Below, piece by piece: positions 1 through 5,514 of a stretch of DNA of 5,514 nt. The stretch comes from Actinomycetes bacterium (lineage in GTDB: Bacteria; Actinomycetota; Acidimicrobiia; Acidimicrobiales; RAAP-2). Each line of letters begins with the position of its first letter. The stretch's first letter is position 1. The notes under the pieces are model-generated. The model saw only the letters and a list, made by a program, of their open reading frames with translations, searched no databases and was not told the origin of the DNA. Location of the stretch: contig JAJYPU010000129.1 of NCBI GenBank assembly GCA_021795095.1, positions 1-5,514 of the forward strand, read 5' to 3'. The position numbers were made by a program, and so were the translations under genes.

Positions 1-897
1 GGTGACGAGCAGGAGTCGATCGCCGTCATCCACGCCGCCCTCGATGCGGGGGTGAACTTCTTGGACACCGCCGATATGTACGGGCCGTTCACCAACGAAC
101 GACTGGTCGGGCGCGCGATCGCCGCTCGACGTGATGAGGTCGTGCTCGCCACGAAGTTCGGCAATGAGCGACGCGAGGACGGCATGAGGGTCGGAGTCAA
201 TGGCCACCCCGACTACGTGCGCCGCGCGTGTGACGCCAGCCTCGCTCGCTTGGGTGTCGGGCACATCGACTTGTACTACCAACACCGGGTCGACCCGAGC
301 GTGCCGGTGGAAGAGACGTGGGGCGCGCTGGCGGAACTCGTGGCGGCCGGCAAGGTTCGCCACCTCGGGATCAGCGAAGCGGCCCCGGCGACGATTCGCC
401 GAGCCCATGAAGTCCACCCCGTGACGGCAGTCCAGACTGAATGGTCGCTGTGGTCGCGCGACGTCGAGGACAATGGAGTCTTAACGACGGTGCGGGAACT
501 CGGCATTGGCTTCGTGGCCTATTCACCGTTGGGGCGGGGATTCCTGTCGGGGACGATCCGCAGCGTTGAGGATCTCGACGAGAACGACTTCCGTCGTCAC
601 TCGCCGCGATTCCAGGGGGAGAACTTCGCGAAGAACCTCGAACTCCTCGAGCGCGTGCGTCAGATCGCGGCCGAGAAGGACGTCACGCCGAGCCAGCTGG
701 CGCTGGCGTGGGTGCTGGCCCAGGGCGAGGACGTCGTGCCCATCCCGGGCACGAAGCACCGTCACTACCTCGACGAGAACATCAGCGCCCTCGACGTCCA
801 ACTCAGCGACGACGAACTGGCCGAGCTCGACGCCGCGGTGCCGGTCGGATCGAGCGCGGGCGACCGATACGCCGATATGTCGACCGTCAACCGTTAG
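1..897 (+). CDS. Aldo/keto reductase, 5' end cut by window edge
   Basis: This is an NADPH-dependent aldo/keto reductase, expected to be a cytoplasmic (beta/alpha)8-barrel enzyme reducing aldehydes or ketones. The frame is open from base 1, so the GTG at 52 is an internal valine and not a start. The 298 visible residues begin with [17 protein letters not shown], which lies near the N-terminus of the family, so roughly 30 residues are missing. All four catalytic residues can be seen (numbering from the first visible codon): Asp22 and Tyr27 in LDTADMYG, Lys52 in LATKFG and His95 in YYQHRVD. Further family marks are GISE, the [12 protein letters not shown] strand-loop, and [13 protein letters not shown], which binds the cofactor 2'-phosphate region. 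The overall pattern resembles the AKR13/YakC-like group; the substrate cannot be told from sequence. The gene ends with TAG at 895-897, about 50 bp before the likely left end of an insertion sequence, so the coding region looks undamaged. Confidence 0.95.
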   Translation, partial: GDEQESIAVIHAALDAGVNFLDTADMYGPFTNERLVGRAIAARRDEVVLATKFGNERREDGMRVGVNGHPDYVRRACDASLARLGVGHIDLYYQHRVDPSVPVEETWGALAELVAAGKVRHLGISEAAPATIRRAHEVHPVTAVQTEWSLWSRDVEDNGVLTTVRELGIGFVAYSPLGRGFLSGTIRSVEDLDENDFRRHSPRFQGENFAKNLELLERVRQIAAEKDVTPSQLALAWVLAQGEDVVPIPGTKHRHYLDENISALDVQLSDDELAELDAAVPVGSSAGDRYADMSTVNR

Positions 898-964
898 CTC
901 ACCAGTGACGTGCCCGTCGCGAGCGCTGCGCACAGTGATTGGTCCTTAGAGGCTGTGTTCTATT

Positions 965-978
965 TGGCGTGTGCGCCA
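965..978 (+). repeat. Small hairpin just inside the IS left end
   Basis: TGGCG-TGTG-CGCCA forms a 5-bp stem with a 4-nt loop, 16 bp inside the proposed left tip and upstream of the transposase start. Subterminal hairpins are common in insertion sequences, where they can bind transposase or hide the start site in read-through transcripts. That function is inference only; the stem is short enough to occur by chance in GC-rich DNA. Confidence 0.35.
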
Positions 979-1004
979 GGAGCCACGACCGTCACCATCA
1001 AGTC

Positions 1005-1811
1005 GTGGCCTATTCGAGTGACCTGACCGATGACCAGTGGAAGATACTGGAACCCTTGCTACAGGTTTCCTCCAAACGAGGCCCGAAGCACGGAAATGAC
1101 ATTCGCCACGTCGTCGACGCGATGCTCTACATCTCACACACCGGGTGCCAGTGGCGCTTCCTGCCCGGGGAGTTCGGTCCGTGGACCCGGGTCTGGTCCC
1201 AGTTTCGCCGGTGGTCGAGGAACGGAACGTGGACGCGGGTACTCACCGCATTGCACGCGTCGACGCGCGCGGCTCTCGGTCGCAAGGACCCGCGACCCTC
1301 AATGGTCGTCATCGATACCCACCTCGCCCGCGGGGCCTCGAACGGGGGTGTCACCTTCCACAACCAAGGTGGTCCTTATGGCCGCACCAACGGGGCCAAG
1401 CGCATTGTCTGCGTGGACGTCACCGGTCTGCCGCTCTGTGTGCGAGTCGTCCCCGCCTCGACGTCCGAGGCGAATGCCGTCGAACAGATACTCGACGACC
1501 TCGCCCGAACCGGAGCGGACGAGCGATTGGAGCTCGTGCTCGTGGACCGGGGCACCGCGCAGTCGGCAGTTAATCGGTTGTCGGCAAGGTTCAACTACGA
1601 GGTTCGCCGGGTTGGATGGGACGAGCTGCCACGCAACGAGCACGGTGCCAAGGTCTTTCGCCCCATCCGCCACGCCTGGCGAGTTGAGGTGGCCCACGGC
1701 CACCTCGTGCGACGGCGCCGTCTGGCGCGCTGCTTCGAGAACACGGTGACCTCAGCCACCGGGTGGCTGCACGTCGCTTCCATCAGCGAGCTCCTTCGGG
1801 CGCTGTGCTGA
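1005..1811 (+). CDS. IS5-family DDE transposase
   Basis: This transposase of the IS5 family catalyses DNA strand transfer with an RNase H-like DDE core. I chose the GTG at 1005 (268 aa) because the family's N-terminal motif SDLTDDQWKILEPLL starts just after it. The frame is open back to a TTG at 939, but that would begin outside the proposed IS end. No Shine-Dalgarno site is suitably placed; an AGGAG at 978-982 is too far away. The N-terminal DUF4096-like region contains HVVDAMLYISHTGCQWRFLP and the EFGPW..VWSQFRRW segment. Numbered from GTG 1005, the catalytic residues are Asp104 (VVIDTHLARGA), Asp181 (LVLVDRG) and Glu228 (AWRVEVAHG), followed by RRRRLARCFEN. The second motif is VDRGTA rather than the commoner D-x-GY, and the Arg usually following the catalytic Glu is Val; related actinobacterial transposases share these traits, so they do not by themselves imply inactivity. 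The frame is uninterrupted. Confidence 0.9.
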   Translation: MAYSSDLTDDQWKILEPLLQVSSKRGPKHGNDIRHVVDAMLYISHTGCQWRFLPGEFGPWTRVWSQFRRWSRNGTWTRVLTALHASTRAALGRKDPRPSMVVIDTHLARGASNGGVTFHNQGGPYGRTNGAKRIVCVDVTGLPLCVRVVPASTSEANAVEQILDDLARTGADERLELVLVDRGTAQSAVNRLSARFNYEVRRVGWDELPRNEHGAKVFRPIRHAWRVEVAHGHLVRRRRLARCFENTVTSATGWLHVASISELLRALC

Positions 1812-1871
1812 ACTCGTAGGTCGTGCGGCACCGCAATGGACAACCCCGTTGAGCGGACGCGGCGGAGCTCT

Positions 1872-2423
1872 TCAGTCCGAGTGGACAGCACCTTCGTCGC
1901 TGGCCGCGATTGCGAAGACTCGCGAGTCTCGCCACCCTCCACGAACTCGGAGGTGGTCTCGTATTGTCCTTTCGAAGTGCATTCCCGCCTTCTCCAAGAC
2001 TCGCGCCGAAGCGAAGTTATCGGGATGACACGTCGCCGTTATCCGGCGTAGTCCCAACTCGTCGAATCCGAAGACGATGAGTCGACGGGCTACTTCGGTG
2101 GCGTAGCCGTGTCCCCACGAGTCCCTCGCCAGAACGTAGCCAAGTTCGCCTGTCGACTGCCTGTCGATAATCGTGAGGTTGACGGCGCCGATCAGCTCAT
2201 CGTCGAGAGTCGCGACGGCGAGGGTGAATGAAATTCGTGGCTCTCGGGCCGCCTCGCGAGCGACCTCGCTCAGATACGTCGCGGTGTCGGCCAGCGAGTT
2301 GGGTCCCCAAGTGGTGTACCGGGTCACGTCTTCGTCTGATCCATACCGGTGAACTGCGATTTCGTCGTCGAGCCGGAACTCGCGAAGCGTGAGCCGTTCG
2401 GTCCGAAGTTCCATACCCCTCAT
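1872..2423 (-). CDS. GNAT acetyltransferase, RimJ/RimL type
   Basis: This 183-residue protein is a GCN5-related N-acetyltransferase that would transfer acetyl from acetyl-CoA to an amine, either a protein N-terminus or a small molecule. The N-terminal MELRTERLTLREF strand is typical of the RimJ/RimL subgroup. The acetyl-CoA pyrophosphate-binding motif A is SWGHGYATEVARRL (about residues 102-115). It is followed by FGFDELGLRRI and motif B CHPDNFASARVLEKAGM (about 132-148), then the usual C-terminal strand with RGGWRDSRVFAI. The length fits the family. The ATG at 2423 has GGGG four bases upstream (minus strand); the ATG at 2414 is an alternative and gives the more conventional MELRTERL start, but its AGGGG sits too close. 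It converges on the IS5 transposase (60 bp between stops) and diverges from tnpB. The substrate is unknown; an antibiotic-modifying or RimJ-like role cannot be told apart. Confidence 0.9.
   Translation of the reverse strand: MRGMELRTERLTLREFRLDDEIAVHRYGSDEDVTRYTTWGPNSLADTATYLSEVAREAAREPRISFTLAVATLDDELIGAVNLTIIDRQSTGELGYVLARDSWGHGYATEVARRLIVFGFDELGLRRITATCHPDNFASARVLEKAGMHFERTIRDHLRVRGGWRDSRVFAIAASDEGAVHSD
1916..1929. repeat. 14-bp perfect palindrome inside the acetyltransferase gene
   Basis: AGACTCGCGAGTCT reads the same on both strands. It lies within the codons for the C-terminal DSRVF segment of the acetyltransferase. It could be a protein-binding site or a chance result of codon use in GC-rich DNA; nothing else supports a function. 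Confidence 0.4.
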
Positions 2424-2574
2424 TGTGCCCCGAACTCATCCTCGCGCCCGTTGCACGAATCAACTCAGTCGCTCACGGAGTTGTCTTGCTCGGCCAATCG
2501 CTGAACCGGTGTATCTCCCCCTCACTGATCGTTCCCCGCGACCCGTGTTACACCTCGTCCCCATACTGGGCGCA
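2424..2574. other. Divergent intergenic region between acetyltransferase and tnpB, candidate left end of the tnpB element
   Basis: This 151-bp spacer should hold the promoters of both divergent genes and, if tnpB is a distinct element, its left end. A 6-bp stem CAACTC (2461-2466) / GAGTTG (2478-2483) with an 11-nt loop could be a subterminal hairpin of the kind bound by IS200/IS605 recombinases. ACTCAGTCG at 2463-2471 matches ACTCAGACG at 4072-4080 in 8 of 9 bases and in the same orientation. No strong -35/-10 pair was found. The tnpB frame stays open through this region back to an ATG at 2389 inside the acetyltransferase gene, but the translation there is arginine/proline/serine-rich and does not look like protein. 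Confidence 0.4.
2461..2483 (+). repeat. Inverted repeat, possible left-end hairpin of the tnpB element
   Basis: CAACTC and GAGTTG flank an 11-nt loop. It lies about 38 bp from the acetyltransferase start and about 90 bp before the chosen tnpB start, a reasonable place for an IS200/IS605-type left-end hairpin. The stem is short, so chance occurrence is possible. Confidence 0.35.
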
Positions 2575-3972
2575 GTGGCCTCACGACCGACGATCCCGAT
2601 CTTCTCGCACACCGGTCAGGTCCTCTCTCGCGCTGTCACCTTCCAGTTCGCCCTCGACCCGAACGTCGAGCAGAGAACCCTGCTCGCCAAGTGCGCGGGG
2701 GCTCGCCGCTTCACCGTGAACCACCACCTGGCCCGGGTGAAGGCGAACCTGGACGCCAGATCGGCCGAGCGAGAATCTCTCTCGGAGGGTGGAGATCCAC
2801 TGGAACCGTCAACTCCCTCGCTGTCCTGGTCCGCCTTCTCCTTCATCAACGAGTTCAACGCGTGGAAAAACGGGGAGTCCGTTGACTCACCCGTCAACGA
2901 AGATGGCAGTCGCGGCCTCGTCTGGCGACACGAGTTGCCCAACGACGTCTTCGAGTGCGCGAGCGTGGACGCCGCCCGGGCCCTCGAGAACTTCGCTGCG
3001 TCAAGACGGGGCGAACGCAGTGGCGCTGCTGTTGGATTCCCCCGCTTCCAGGCGAAGGGCAAGGTAACGCCGAGCTTTCGGCTGCGCAACCGCGCGACGC
3101 CAGGTCGGGCGCCCGCGAGCCAACCCGTCCGCTTCAGCGATCCCTCGCACTTGCGACTACCCAAGTTCGGACCAGTCAAGGTCTTCGGCCCCACCCGCAA
3201 GGTTCGCCGGATGATCGACTTGGGTCGCTTTCACGTCTATTCGGCCACCCTCACCCAGCGGGCTGGTCGCTGGATCGTGTCACTCACCGGCGTCGCCGCC
3301 GAACTTCATCAGGCTGAGCGCAGCCGTTCCAATCGTCACGCCGTTCCCGTTGGAGTCGACCGAGGGATCATCTCCCTCTGCGTCGTCGCCGACGCGAACG
3401 GTGCACCCTTCGAGCGCTTCGAGGGGGTGACAACACTGAAGCAAGCGCTGCAATCGCTCAAGGCGGCCAACCGGGCCCTGGCCAGAACCACACCGGGGTC
3501 CAAGGGCCGCCAGCGAGCGAGGGCCCGACTCGCGAAGACTCATCGAAAGGTCGCCAACACCCGGCGACACCTGGTCCACCAGGCCTCCAAGACCATCGTG
3601 GACCGATGTCAGGTCCTCGTCATCGAGGACTTGAACGTCGCGGGCATGGTGAAGAACCGCCATCTGGCAAGCTCCATCTCGGACGCCGCCATGGGCGAGC
3701 TCTCTCGCCAACTCCTCTACAAGGCCCGCTGGCACGGGGTCGAGGTCCGAGTGGCCGACCGATGGTTCCCCTCGTCCAAAACGTGCTCGTGCTGTGGCGT
3801 GGTCAGAAACGACCTCGACCTGTCGACGCGGACCTACTCGTGTGGGGTCTGCGGACTAGTGATTGACCGAGACCTCAACGCGGCGATCAACCTGGCTCGC
3901 TGGCGACCCAAGGAGTCCTCCGCGGTGACACTGTTGGAACCAACGCGCGCTCTGCTTCTCTCTACTGCCTGA
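2575..3972 (+). CDS. tnpB: TnpB, RNA-guided RuvC-like endonuclease of an IS200/IS605-type element
   Basis: TnpB proteins are RNA-guided DNA nucleases, ancestral to Cas12, that use an omega RNA made from the 3' end of their own element. I start it at GTG 2575 (465 aa) since conserved sequence begins shortly after, at AVTFQFALDPNVEQRTLLAKCAGARRF; GTG 2545 is an alternative and no clear ribosome site decides. Numbered from GTG 2575, the domains are: an N-terminal OrfB/HTH-like and wedge region with GFPRFQAKGK (about 154-163), a RuvC-I Asp262 in GVDRGIISL, a helical RAR segment (about 290-340), RuvC-II Glu351 in VIEDLNVAGM, and a zinc finger with Cys404/Cys407 (KTCSCCG) and Cys423/Cys426 (SCGVCG). 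RuvC-III follows as DRDLNAAINLARW, with Asp431 and Asp433. All catalytic positions are kept, so it looks active and is not a nuclease-dead TldR-type derivative. It is somewhat longer than the roughly 400-residue norm, mainly before RuvC-I, and has a short tail after the last motif. Confidence 0.92.
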   Translation: MASRPTIPIFSHTGQVLSRAVTFQFALDPNVEQRTLLAKCAGARRFTVNHHLARVKANLDARSAERESLSEGGDPLEPSTPSLSWSAFSFINEFNAWKNGESVDSPVNEDGSRGLVWRHELPNDVFECASVDAARALENFAASRRGERSGAAVGFPRFQAKGKVTPSFRLRNRATPGRAPASQPVRFSDPSHLRLPKFGPVKVFGPTRKVRRMIDLGRFHVYSATLTQRAGRWIVSLTGVAAELHQAERSRSNRHAVPVGVDRGIISLCVVADANGAPFERFEGVTTLKQALQSLKAANRALARTTPGSKGRQRARARLAKTHRKVANTRRHLVHQASKTIVDRCQVLVIEDLNVAGMVKNRHLASSISDAAMGELSRQLLYKARWHGVEVRVADRWFPSSKTCSCCGVVRNDLDLSTRTYSCGVCGLVIDRDLNAAINLARWRPKESSAVTLLEPTRALLLSTA

Positions 3973-3985
3973 TCCTTCACGGATC
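3971..3985 (+). repeat. Hairpin overlapping the tnpB stop codon
   Basis: GATCC-TTCAC-GGATC gives a 5-bp perfect stem with a 5-nt loop starting inside the TGA stop (3970-3972). It would form part of the omega RNA core if the RNA overlaps the gene end. No U-run follows, so it is not a classical terminator. Confidence 0.45.
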
Positions 3986-4030
3986 TGCACCGCGAAGCAC
4001 GTGGGAAGAGCCGATCGTCACCCGCACAAC

Positions 4031-4048
4031 CATCACGGCAACGTGATG
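4031..4048 (+). repeat. Seven-bp hairpin with a GCAA tetraloop
   Basis: CATCACG and CGTGATG pair perfectly around GCAA, a GNRA-class tetraloop that is specially stable in RNA. It lies 59 bp after the tnpB stop. The loop type argues that the structure acts as RNA, fitting an omega RNA stem; without a following T-run it is a poor intrinsic terminator. It could also be the right-end hairpin recognised by a TnpA recombinase. Confidence 0.6.
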
Positions 4049-4132
4049 AGGGCCCTGGGTCGGAACCGAGCACTCAGACGATTCATCGTTTGGGACGTCG
4101 GACGGTGAGCAAGCACCGCTGGACCACTAGGT

Positions 4133-4741
4133 TCAGTTGGTCAAGGCGAACCGGTGGGTCCAAATAGGACACACGCTGTAAGACGTCATCCCTCCCAGAC
4201 CCACCAGGGCGCGTGCGTGCTCGATCTCGCCCAGGTGGCGTAACCCGTGCTGGTAGATCCAGCATTCGACGCCGTCGAGTCGCGTGATTCCAGCCGGACC
4301 GGCGACACGCGCTGAGAAGGTTGAGGCAAGCGTCTCAGGCAGCGGGCGGGCGACAACGATCTCGTCAAGCGTCGTTGGGTCGAAGCGGGCGAGCCACTCC
4401 TCGGTGCGGGCGAAGACGGTCGCCTGGTAGTCGCGGTAGGCGTCCCAGTTGCCAATCCGCTGCGCCATCATCTCCTCAACAGTGCGGTTCTTGCCGTGGT
4501 CGACGACTCCGAGTTCAAGACGAGCGGCCCAGTCGTCACTCCAGACGGGGGCACCCGCACCCAGTAGGAGAGCCGCTCCGTCCTCGATATGGACGGCGTG
4601 GAAGAGCGAGAAGGCGATCGGCAGCACACCGGGACGCTCGACGTGATTGACGTGACCGACATCCATCGTGGACGTGGCCTGCTCGTAGAGCGAGTGCATG
4701 GCCCGCATCCGGCGCCCCAACGAGTCGAGAACGAGATCCAT
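4133..4741 (-). CDS. DinB/YfiT-like four-helix metal-binding protein
   Basis: This 202-residue protein looks like a member of the DinB/YfiT superfamily, four-helix-bundle proteins that hold a divalent metal with histidines; some members are thiol-dependent (bacillithiol or mycothiol) S-transferases, but most are uncharacterised. The visible marks are the N-terminal helix with SLYEQA, the segment FSLFHAVHIEDGA with His48 and His51, and the C-terminal helix IYQHGLRHLGEIEHARALVGLGGM with His165 and His169, matching the family's usual H-x3-H-x-GEI pattern and GLxGM ending. The start ATG at 4741 is supported by a strong AAAGGAG site five bases upstream. The gene follows the sulfatase gene after only 2 nt, so the two are almost certainly cotranscribed and probably translationally coupled. 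Its function is unknown; a housekeeping or detoxification enzyme role is possible. Confidence 0.8.
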   Translation of the reverse strand: MDLVLDSLGRRMRAMHSLYEQATSTMDVGHVNHVERPGVLPIAFSLFHAVHIEDGAALLLGAGAPVWSDDWAARLELGVVDHGKNRTVEEMMAQRIGNWDAYRDYQATVFARTEEWLARFDPTTLDEIVVARPLPETLASTFSARVAGPAGITRLDGVECWIYQHGLRHLGEIEHARALVGLGGMTSYSVCPIWTHRFALTN

Positions 4742-4743
4742 CC

Positions 4744-5514
4744 CTACTCCTTTCCCATCTCGGCGCGCAGGGTCGCGGCGGCGTCACGCGCCGAGGGGCG
4801 CGCACGCACGTGGAAGGCGATCCGCTCGATCAGCCCGGTGAAGCGGAACGGTGGTTCGTAGTCGCGCGTGATGGGCGCGTGGGTGTCACACCCGATGTCG
4901 AGTCCCGAGGAGCCGAGGATCCTCACGAACTGGGGAATGGCCCCCTTGCCGAGCGTCCGCTCGTCGACTCCGAGCGTGACGTGGCCGCGCGCGCCCTCGC
5001 GCACGAAGTTCACCCACAAGCGGTGCCGGCCAGCCTCGACGTCGAGCGGGGCACGCACGCGCCCCTCGCGGCCGAGGGCGTTGTAGTTGAAGTGGACCTC
5101 CCCGCCGAGGAGGAACCAGCCGATGCCGAGATCGCCGCCGCCGCGCGCGAAGAGGACGCCCTCGCTGGTGGGCTCGAGCACGACGTCGGCCTCGACGAGC
5201 CAGTCCCGTCCGCCGAAGGCCGGGGCGGCCTCGCTCGGGACGCGAGAGATCGGCGGGTGGTAGACGTAGTCGCGTCGGGCGTGCACGGTCCCCGGACGAG
5301 GCGGGGCCGTGAAGAGCTCGATGCCCCGGTCGTCGAGGGGCAGCACGCCGTAACGCTCGGCCTCCTCCCACCACCGCTCGCGCAGCTCACGGGCGCGACC
5401 CGGGTAATCGGCGGCGAGGTTGTGGCACTCCGAGAAGTCCTCATCGAGATGGTAGAGAGCCCACTGATCGTCCTCGAAGGGCTGGCCAGCGGGGTGGTAG
5501 GTGGTCACCTTCCA
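4744..5514 (-). CDS. Arylsulfatase, C-terminal part (N-terminus beyond the window edge)
   Basis: These are the last 256 residues of a sulfatase, an alkaline-phosphatase-superfamily enzyme that hydrolyses sulfate esters. The segment WALYHLDEDFSECHNLA, followed by a helix and a YGVLPLDDR motif, is characteristic of the end of the catalytic domain in large actinobacterial and proteobacterial arylsulfatases of about 750-790 residues (the AtsA/AtsB/AtsD type). The remaining 170 or so residues (from about HARRDYVY) are rich in short beta strands, such as EADVVLEPTSEGVLFARGG and RHRLWVNFVREG, and look like the C-terminal jelly-roll domain of that subgroup. The active-site C/S-x-P-x-R motif and metal ligands lie upstream, outside the window, so activity cannot be judged. 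The frame is open to base 5514; the GTG at 5508 is an internal valine. It ends with TAG (4744-4746), 2 nt before the DinB-like gene. No signal peptide can be assessed. Confidence 0.9.
   Translation of the reverse strand, partial: WKVTTYHPAGQPFEDDQWALYHLDEDFSECHNLAADYPGRARELRERWWEEAERYGVLPLDDRGIELFTAPPRPGTVHARRDYVYHPPISRVPSEAAPAFGGRDWLVEADVVLEPTSEGVLFARGGGDLGIGWFLLGGEVHFNYNALGREGRVRAPLDVEAGRHRLWVNFVREGARGHVTLGVDERTLGKGAIPQFVRILGSSGLDIGCDTHAPITRDYEPPFRFTGLIERIAFHVRARPSARDAAATLRAEMGKE
4747..4753 (-). promoter_or_regulatory. Shine-Dalgarno site of the DinB-like gene
   Basis: On the minus strand AAAGGAG lies five bases before the ATG at 4741, overlapping the last sense codons of the sulfatase gene. 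This is the clearest ribosome site in the window; it fixes the DinB-like start and implies that ribosomes finishing the sulfatase can reinitiate at once. Confidence 0.8.

Larger units (their letters stand above)
949..1811 (+). mobile_element. IS5-type insertion sequence (left end proposed, right end not found)
   Basis: The sequence TTAGAGGCTGTGTTC at 946-960 resembles the left ends of IS5-family elements of the IS427 type, which commonly insert at TA-containing sites and start with GAG-GCTGT-like sequence. I therefore place the left tip at about 949. A matching inverted copy should lie within some tens of bases after the transposase stop at 1811, but none can be seen between 1812 and 1875. 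The right tip is therefore undefined: it may be lost, or too diverged for me to recognise. The right coordinate given is simply the transposase stop codon. Confidence 0.5.
2463..4080 (+). mobile_element. TnpB-only IS200/IS605/IS607-type element, approximate limits
   Basis: The element is defined by an intact tnpB, an upstream inverted repeat and a hairpin-rich 3' region. The limits are tentative and rest on the near-identical direct sequences at 2463-2471 and 4072-4080; elements of this class lack terminal inverted repeats, so ordinary end-finding does not apply. No tnpA gene, either Y1 HUH or serine recombinase, lies in the window next to it. It would therefore depend on a recombinase supplied elsewhere, as in the IS1341-like group, or be stranded. 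The size of about 1.6 kb is normal for a tnpB-only unit. Confidence 0.5.
3930..4080 (+). ncRNA. Candidate omega RNA (reRNA) scaffold and right end of the tnpB element
   Basis: In studied TnpB elements the guide RNA is transcribed in the same direction as tnpB, overlaps its 3' end and runs out through the right end, with the guide coming from flanking DNA. This stretch fits that place and is rich in short hairpins: GTTGG-AA-CCAAC (3933-3944), GATCC-TTCAC-GGATC over the tnpB stop (3971-3985), CATCACG-GCAA-CGTGATG (4031-4048) and TCGG-AA-CCGA (4060-4069). A right tip near 4080 would make bases from about 4081 onward the guide. The 5' end, the tip and the guide start are inferred from position, not seen. 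The alternative is a transcription terminator plus unrelated spacer. Confidence 0.5.

Noticed and set aside
523..933. Open frame of 136 codons on the minus strand opposite the aldo/keto reductase
   Set aside because: It mirrors a well-supported gene with intact catalytic residues; its translation shows no recognisable domain and such antisense frames are routine in GC-rich coding DNA.
898..948. Possible terminator after the aldo/keto reductase
   Set aside because: Contains AGCGCT and other short palindromes, but no stable stem followed by a T-run.
1812..1871. Bidirectional terminator between the convergent transposase and acetyltransferase
   Set aside because: Only TGCGG-CA-CCGCA is visible, whose 2-nt loop is too small for a proper hairpin and which has no T-run.
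2486..2515. Sigma70-like promoter TTGCTC with an 18-bp gap to TGTATC for tnpB
   Set aside because: Both hexamers match the consensus poorly; not enough to call in GC-rich DNA.
2616..3200. Open frame of 194 codons on the minus strand opposite the N-terminal part of tnpB
   Set aside because: Rich in Arg, Ser and Pro with no family resemblance; explained as a shadow of tnpB.
3280..3735. Open frame of 151 codons on the minus strand opposite the RuvC region of tnpB
   Set aside because: Shadow of the conserved RuvC coding sequence; no domain and no ribosome site of note.
3930..4130. CRISPR array beside the Cas12-like TnpB protein
   Set aside because: There are single hairpins but no repeated unit with regular spacing, and the protein's size and motifs fit TnpB and not Cas12.
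4886..5374. Long minus-strand frame overlapping the sulfatase in another register
   Set aside because: Arginine-rich low-complexity translation; the sulfatase frame carries clear family motifs.

Overview
The window is high-GC DNA with dense coding on both strands. GTG starts are common and Shine-Dalgarno sites are sparse. The gene families and residue composition suggest an actinobacterium, possibly an acidimicrobial or mycobacterial relative; this is an inference from composition and family resemblance, not a taxonomic placement.

Layout, left to right. (1) Bases 1-897 (+) hold the 3' nine-tenths of an aldo/keto reductase gene cut by the window edge. (2) About 50 bp after its stop a DDE transposase of the IS5 type begins (likely 1005-1811, +); a plausible left end is visible, but no convincing right inverted repeat. 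(3) A GNAT acetyltransferase of the RimJ/RimL type (1872-2423, -) lies tail-to-tail with the transposase. (4) Divergent from it is a TnpB of the IS200/IS605/IS607 kind (likely 2575-3972, +) with all RuvC acidic residues and a four-cysteine zinc finger. It is followed by about 110 bp of hairpin-rich DNA that is a good candidate for the 3' part of its omega RNA and the right end of the element. No TnpA recombinase lies beside it. (5) On the minus strand, the C-terminal third of a large arylsulfatase (4744-5514, cut by the window edge) is followed after 2 nt by a DinB-like metal-binding protein gene (4133-4741), forming a tightly coupled pair.

The reductase on the left and the sulfatase-DinB pair on the right look like resident metabolic genes. 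The middle (about 949-4080) is an accessory patch in which two unrelated mobile elements bracket one acetyltransferase gene. The most interesting object is the apparently intact TnpB and its candidate guide RNA, because TnpB proteins of this type are known to be RNA-guided nucleases. No CRISPR array, tRNA or rRNA was seen, and no gene-free stretch exceeds 300 bp.
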